DNA of 64,000 nt, taken from assembly GCA_965200895.1 (NCBI GenBank), contig CBDAVM010000002.1:558001-622000 (forward strand), written 5' to 3'. The notes below the pieces were generated by a model, which saw nothing but the letters and a program-made list of their open reading frames with translations, was not told where the DNA came from and ran no database searches. Numbering within the stretch: position 1 is the stretch's first letter; every line of letters begins with the position of its first letter. The position numbers and the translations under genes are program-made. The stretch is from WTFV01 sp965200895. GTDB lineage: Bacteria; Acidobacteriota; Vicinamibacteria; Vicinamibacterales; UBA8438. Positions 60,577-64,000 of the stretch are shown here, one piece after another.

Positions 60577-61965
60577 TCACCCGAACAGCAGATTGACGAT
60601 GAACGTCGCCGCGAGTATGCCGGCGGCGTCGGCGAGCAGGCAGGCCGGCAGCGTGTGGCGGGTGTTCCGCACGCCCACCGCGCCGAAGTAGACGGCCAGC
60701 GTGTAGAACGTCGTCTCGGTGCTGCCGTAGAGGGTGCTGGCGAGATAGCCGATGAGCGTGTCCGGGCCGTGCGTCTGGATGATCTCGGCCGCCACGCCGA
60801 GCGAACCGGAGCCGGACAGCGGGCGCAGCAGGGCGATCGGCAGGACCTCGGCCGGCATGCCGAAGGCCATCGTCAGCGGCCCGAGCGCGCTGACGATGGC
60901 GTCGATGCCGCCCGCCGCGCGGAACATCCCGACCGCGACGAGAATGGCGACCAGGTAGGGGATGATGCGCAGCGCGACATCGAAGCCCTGCTTCGCGCCC
61001 TCGACCAGCGAGTCGTAGACCCGGACGCCGCGCACCCACCCGTAGAGGACGAGGAAGGAGACCAGCGCCGGGAGCATCCAGAACGAGGTCATCCCGCGAA
61101 ACGCGTCTACCGTCGTCTCCGACCCGAGGCGCGCGAGGAGGTCGCGGCCGGCCAGCAGCAGGAGTGCGACCCAGAACGCCCGTGCAGTCCACACCCGCGC
61201 GGCGGACCGCTCGGGCGCGGCCTGCGCCGTGGCGCCAGCGGGCGTTCCCGGCGAACCTGTGGCCCCGGCTTCGGGCGCTCCCGGCGGAGCGACTGTCCCC
61301 GCGCCGGCAGCGACCGGCGGTTCGACTCCGGTCCCGGCCCGCGGCGCCGCGCTCCCGGCGGCGACGGGCGGCGGCGCCGTGCGGCGGTAGCGTCCGAGTC
61401 GGCAGAGCAGCAGCGCGGCGGTGACGCCGACGATCGTCGCCGAGCCGCTCGCGAACCAGGTCGGGAAGAAGATGCCGGCGGCGTCCTGCGATCCGAGCGA
61501 CGCGCGCACGCCGATCATCCCGCTCGGCAATACCGCGAGCCCCGCTGTGTTGATCGCCAGGAAGAGCGCCATCGCATTGGTGGCGGTGCCGGGCCGGCTG
61601 TTCAGCTTGTCGAGCTCCTGGATCGCCCTGATGCCGAACGGCGTCGCCGCGTTGCCGAGTCCCATCATGTTGGCGGCGATGTTGAGGATCATCGCGCTGA
61701 TCGCGGGGCTGTCGTCCGGGACGTCCGGAAAGAGCCGGCGCATGACGGGACGGACGAACCGCGCGATGGTCGCCATCAGGCCGCCGTTCTCCGCCACGCG
61801 CATCAGGCCCAGAAAGAAGGCCATGACGCCCACGAGCCCGATCGCGAGGTCGACGGCACCGCGCGCCGACGTGATGATCGATCCGGTGACCTCCTCCATC
61901 CGGCCGGTGCCGGCGGCCAGGAGGACGGAGGCGAGAACGACGGTTACGAAAAGGCCGTTCAGCAT
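60577..61965 (-). CDS. SpmA-SpmB fusion, nucleoside-recognition (Gate) domain membrane protein
   Basis: The 462-residue protein has two Gate-domain halves joined by an Ala/Pro/Gly-rich linker (about 205-260). The first half reads LNGLFVTVVLASVLLAAGTG..., MILNIAANMMGLGNAATPFG and AMALFLAINTAGLAVLPSGM, as in SpmA. The second has LVSFLVLYGWVRGVRVYDSL, EGAKQGFDVALRIIPYLVAI and LRPLSGSGSLGVAAEIIQTH, as in SpmB. In Bacillus the separate proteins affect spore-core dehydration; outside spore formers the role is unknown, possibly small-solute or nucleoside handling. Start is the ATG of MLNGLF. No sporulation genes are nearby. Confidence 0.92.
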   Translation of the reverse strand: MLNGLFVTVVLASVLLAAGTGRMEEVTGSIITSARGAVDLAIGLVGVMAFFLGLMRVAENGGLMATIARFVRPVMRRLFPDVPDDSPAISAMILNIAANMMGLGNAATPFGIRAIQELDKLNSRPGTATNAMALFLAINTAGLAVLPSGMIGVRASLGSQDAAGIFFPTWFASGSATIVGVTAALLLCRLGRYRRTAPPPVAAGSAAPRAGTGVEPPVAAGAGTVAPPGAPEAGATGSPGTPAGATAQAAPERSAARVWTARAFWVALLLLAGRDLLARLGSETTVDAFRGMTSFWMLPALVSFLVLYGWVRGVRVYDSLVEGAKQGFDVALRIIPYLVAILVAVGMFRAAGGIDAIVSALGPLTMAFGMPAEVLPIALLRPLSGSGSLGVAAEIIQTHGPDTLIGYLASTLYGSTETTFYTLAVYFGAVGVRNTRHTLPACLLADAAGILAATFIVNLLFG

Positions 61966-62111
61966 CGGTGGGTGGTCACGCGCCGGAGCCCTGAGTATTC
62001 GATCGTAACAGGAACGATGGAACCGCCGACCCTCGGCGGTGTCCAAGTCATCGAGGGCCCGGGACGCGGGTCGTCGGCCGCACTTGCGCTCGGGCCGCGG
62101 GTACGCGACCC

Positions 62112-62762
62112 TTGGAGCGACGGCAACCGTCGCGCGCGCGGCTTCCGGTGGAGCTCTTGCGATCTGCATCCGTTGTCGACTGGTCTGCGGTTCCGGCGAC
62201 CGACACGTCGCTGATTGAGCGCTGCGTCGAAGGCGACGAGGACGCCTGTCGGCAACTGGTCGAAGCGCACCAGGCGATGGTGTTCCGGCTGGCTCTCGCG
62301 CTGCTGGGCGATCGCGAGGAGGCGCTCGACGTTTCGCAGGAGGTTTTCCTGCGTGTCTTTCGGACCCTCGGCAACTTTCGCGGTGACGCGACGCTGAGAA
62401 CCTGGATCTACCGCATCGTCATCAATCAGACGCGCAACCGGCAACGGTCCTGGATGCGCCGCCGGCGGGACGCGCAGGTGTCGCTGGAGGACTACACCTC
62501 GACCCACGGCGAGCCCCCGGCCACCGGCGAGGTCGGAGCCGATGTCCGGATCGAGCGGCGGCAGCTTGCCGCGCGCATGCGCGGGGCCATCGGGATGTTG
62601 CCGTTCGACCAACGCTCGACGCTGGTCCTCCGGGAGTTCCACGGCATGCGCTACCAGGAGATCGCGTTCTCGCTCGGTGTAACGGTGGGAACGGTCAAGT
62701 CTAGACTCGCGCGCGGGCGTGCCGCGCTCCGCGAATCGATGAAGGAGCTCTGGCCAAGGTGA
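62112..62762 (+). CDS. ECF-family RNA polymerase sigma factor
   Basis: The product is a two-domain sigma factor. Sigma region 2 is HQAMVFRLALALLGDREEAL, DVSQEVFLRVFRTLGNFRGD and TLRTWIYRIVINQTRNRQRS. Sigma region 4 is LPFDQRSTLVLREFHGMRYQ, EIAFSLGVTVGTVKSRLARG. It directs transcription of stress or envelope genes when freed from its anti-sigma factor. The start is uncertain: TTG 62112 gives 216 residues, but GTG 62148 is more likely as the domain starts about 20 residues further. It overlaps the anti-sigma start (GTGA), so the two are coupled. Confidence 0.93.
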   Translation: MERRQPSRARLPVELLRSASVVDWSAVPATDTSLIERCVEGDEDACRQLVEAHQAMVFRLALALLGDREEALDVSQEVFLRVFRTLGNFRGDATLRTWIYRIVINQTRNRQRSWMRRRRDAQVSLEDYTSTHGEPPATGEVGADVRIERRQLAARMRGAIGMLPFDQRSTLVLREFHGMRYQEIAFSLGVTVGTVKSRLARGRAALRESMKELWPR

Positions 62763-63544
62763 CCTGCGGATGGACCCGGCGGCGGCTGGCGGCGTACCTC
62801 GACGACGAGCTTTCCGTGGACGACAGGATTGCCGTCGACGGCCATCTCGATGCGTGTGCGGCCTGCGTTCGGATTGCGGACGAGGGGCGGGCGCTGAGCC
62901 GGGCGGTGCGCCTGGTGGCCGACGGCGCACCCCTGGACGACGAGCTGCTGGAGCGCCTGCGGGCAGCCGGCGGCATGGTGCTGAGCCGCATCGCGGCCGA
63001 GCGTGAGGTCGCCCGCACGACGGGTGTGCGCGGGCTGGCGGACAACATCCACAGGGTCTGGCTGGCCGGCGTGTCCTGCGTGGCCACCGCCGTGTGCGCG
63101 TGGGTCGTGGCCAGCGTGGTCAGCACCGTGCAGAGCCCGGATTCGCTGGCCGCGATGATGGAGGCCCTGTCGAATCCGGGATCGAACGAGAACCCGGTGC
63201 AGCTTCGAACCGGCATGGTCGCGCCGCAGTTGAGTCCCGACGCGGTGCTGTTGACCCTGCCGGAGCCGATGCCGTTGCCGGGGAGTCCGACCGGCGTGAC
63301 GTTTGCCGTCGTCGTCACGCGTGAGGGTACGGTCTCCGGTCTGGAAGTGCTCGCGTCGAGCGGACCGGCGCCCGGAAGCTGGCACGACCTGCTGGACTCG
63401 GCCTCCGGCGCCCGGTTCCTGCCAGCCGAGTACCGGGGCGCACCGGTGGCGGTCAACATGGTCTGGGTGGTCGAGCAGGTGACCATCCTCGCGGACACCG
63501 CCAGGTCCGACTTCCGGGGCACCGCGCCCGGCGCGTTCGCGTAG
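62759..63544 (+). CDS. Anti-sigma factor with zinc-finger N-terminus and one membrane helix
   Basis: The 261-residue protein starts at GTG 62759. Its N-terminus is a zf-HC2 (ZAS) domain: RRLAAYLDDELSVDDRIAVD, GHLDACAACVRIADEGRAL, with the HxxxCxxC zinc site. A single membrane helix follows (VSCVATAVCAWVVASVVSTV, about 107-126), then an extracytoplasmic domain of about 130 residues with AVVVTREGTVSGLEVLASSG, typical of a TonB-C-like fold. It probably binds the adjacent ECF sigma factor and releases it on an envelope signal. The outer domain would sense it; the ligand is unknown. Confidence 0.9.
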   Translation: MTCGWTRRRLAAYLDDELSVDDRIAVDGHLDACAACVRIADEGRALSRAVRLVADGAPLDDELLERLRAAGGMVLSRIAAEREVARTTGVRGLADNIHRVWLAGVSCVATAVCAWVVASVVSTVQSPDSLAAMMEALSNPGSNENPVQLRTGMVAPQLSPDAVLLTLPEPMPLPGSPTGVTFAVVVTREGTVSGLEVLASSGPAPGSWHDLLDSASGARFLPAEYRGAPVAVNMVWVVEQVTILADTARSDFRGTAPGAFA

Positions 63545-63572
63545 GCGCCGCGCCGCCGGCCGTCGGCGCGAG

Positions 63573-64000
63573 TCAGCGAACACCGACTGTCGCCGTGTTC
63601 TTCATGGCATCGGTGGCGCGCAGCACCAGCCGTTCCACCTCGCCGGCAGGGACGGTGACGACGAAGCGTTCCTCGCGTTGGTCCGCGATGCCATCGGCGG
63701 GGTAGGCGGCCCGCCACCGCTCGGCGTCCACCGTGTACTCCACGCGCTCGACAGTCGACTGCGCGTCGGAGATCGACAGGCGCACCAGCGCTTGATTCCC
63801 GGACGGCGTCACATCCTCGACGACGATGCGGGGAGGCGTGTTGTCGACGTCGAACGGGGCGGTGTCCCGCATGGCGGTCAGGGCCTGGCCCGGTGCGTTT
63901 GCAACGGCATCGGAGGCGACGACGCGCACGATGTAGGTGCCGTCCGGAGTCGACGTCGTATCCCAGGTGAAGAGGCGCGTGGTCAGGTCTCGCTCCAGCA
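63573..64000 (-). CDS. C-terminus of a large protein with Ig/fibronectin-like domains
   Basis: The frame enters at the window edge and runs 142 codons to the stop: LFTWDTTSTPDGTYIVRVVA, SDAVANAPGQALTAMRDTAP, FDVDNTPPRIVVEDVTPSGN, RVEYTVDAERWRAAYPADGI, LVLRATDAMKNTATVGVR. The DTTSTPDGTYIVRVVASD and ATDAMKN motifs are those of fibronectin/Ig-like strands seen at the ends of bacterial propeller and sugar-active proteins. The rest, including the start and any catalytic domain, is outside the window. Confidence 0.75.
   Translation of the reverse strand, partial: LERDLTTRLFTWDTTSTPDGTYIVRVVASDAVANAPGQALTAMRDTAPFDVDNTPPRIVVEDVTPSGNQALVRLSISDAQSTVERVEYTVDAERWRAAYPADGIADQREERFVVTVPAGEVERLVLRATDAMKNTATVGVR

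Overview
The window is 64 kb of GC-rich, densely coding bacterial chromosome. No rRNA, tRNA, CRISPR array, prophage or intact insertion sequence was seen. The gene content suggests an uncultured aerobic Acidobacteriota of the Vicinamibacteria type: secreted DUF1592/DUF1552 pairs, exported quinoprotein and beta-propeller enzymes, several small c-type cytochromes, exported metallo-beta-lactamase-fold hydrolases, zinc peptidases and a single-chain glycine dehydrogenase. That assignment is inferred from gene families; no marker gene settles it.

Layout. 1-690 is the N-terminal part of an M2 dipeptidase lipoprotein and 737-2083 is purA, both on the minus strand. 2729-4931 (+) holds a ComEA-like helix-hairpin-helix protein, a pseudopilin and a sigma-54-activator-like AAA+ regulator. 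5030-9438 (+) is a complete glycine-cleavage operon, gcvT-gcvH-gcvP. 9654-11593 holds an MBL-fold hydrolase (-) and a HEPN/nucleotidyltransferase pair (+). 11659-17070 (+) is module copy 1: DUF1592 di-heme protein, DUF1552 Tat protein and secreted ankyrin protein. 17171-20664 holds a membrane protein and a BlaI repressor coupled to an M56 peptidase that carries a second peptidase domain. 20678-26177 (-) encodes a metzincin protease, a signal-peptide-bearing argininosuccinate-lyase homologue and a duplicated membrane protein. 26385-28477 (+) has a propeller lipoprotein and a second MBL hydrolase, and 28545-30150 (+) is a type II restriction-modification pair. 30171-32237 (-) is a PQQ quinoprotein and 32691-39267 (+) has an M1 peptidase, a HupE/UreJ protein, a third MBL hydrolase, a lipoprotein and an SMP-30 protein. 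39774-45307 (+) is module copy 2. 45312-51598 (-) is the SOS mutagenesis cassette lexA-imuA-imuB-dnaE2. 51889-56305 (+) has a GlcG/HbpS-like protein, a lipoprotein, a cytochrome-propeller protein, a DNA methyltransferase with an operator-like promoter and a PIN-domain fragment. 56352-60476 has an exported HpcH/HpaI-aldolase homologue (-), an LRR protein and a cytochrome/YVTN operon (+). 60577-61965 (-) is an SpmA-SpmB fusion, 62112-63544 (+) an ECF sigma/anti-sigma pair, and 63573-64000 (-) the C-terminus of a surface protein.

Themes. Much of the coding capacity is for exported redox or hydrolytic proteins, which suggests periplasmic oxidation of organic compounds feeding electrons to cytochromes. 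The DUF1592-DUF1552-ankyrin module occurs twice in the same order and is the best candidate for an undescribed system. Toxin-antitoxin and defence genes appear as one possibly intact pair plus several decayed fragments. Regulatory DNA stands out as AT-rich islands, most clearly upstream of blaI, lexA and the second methyltransferase.
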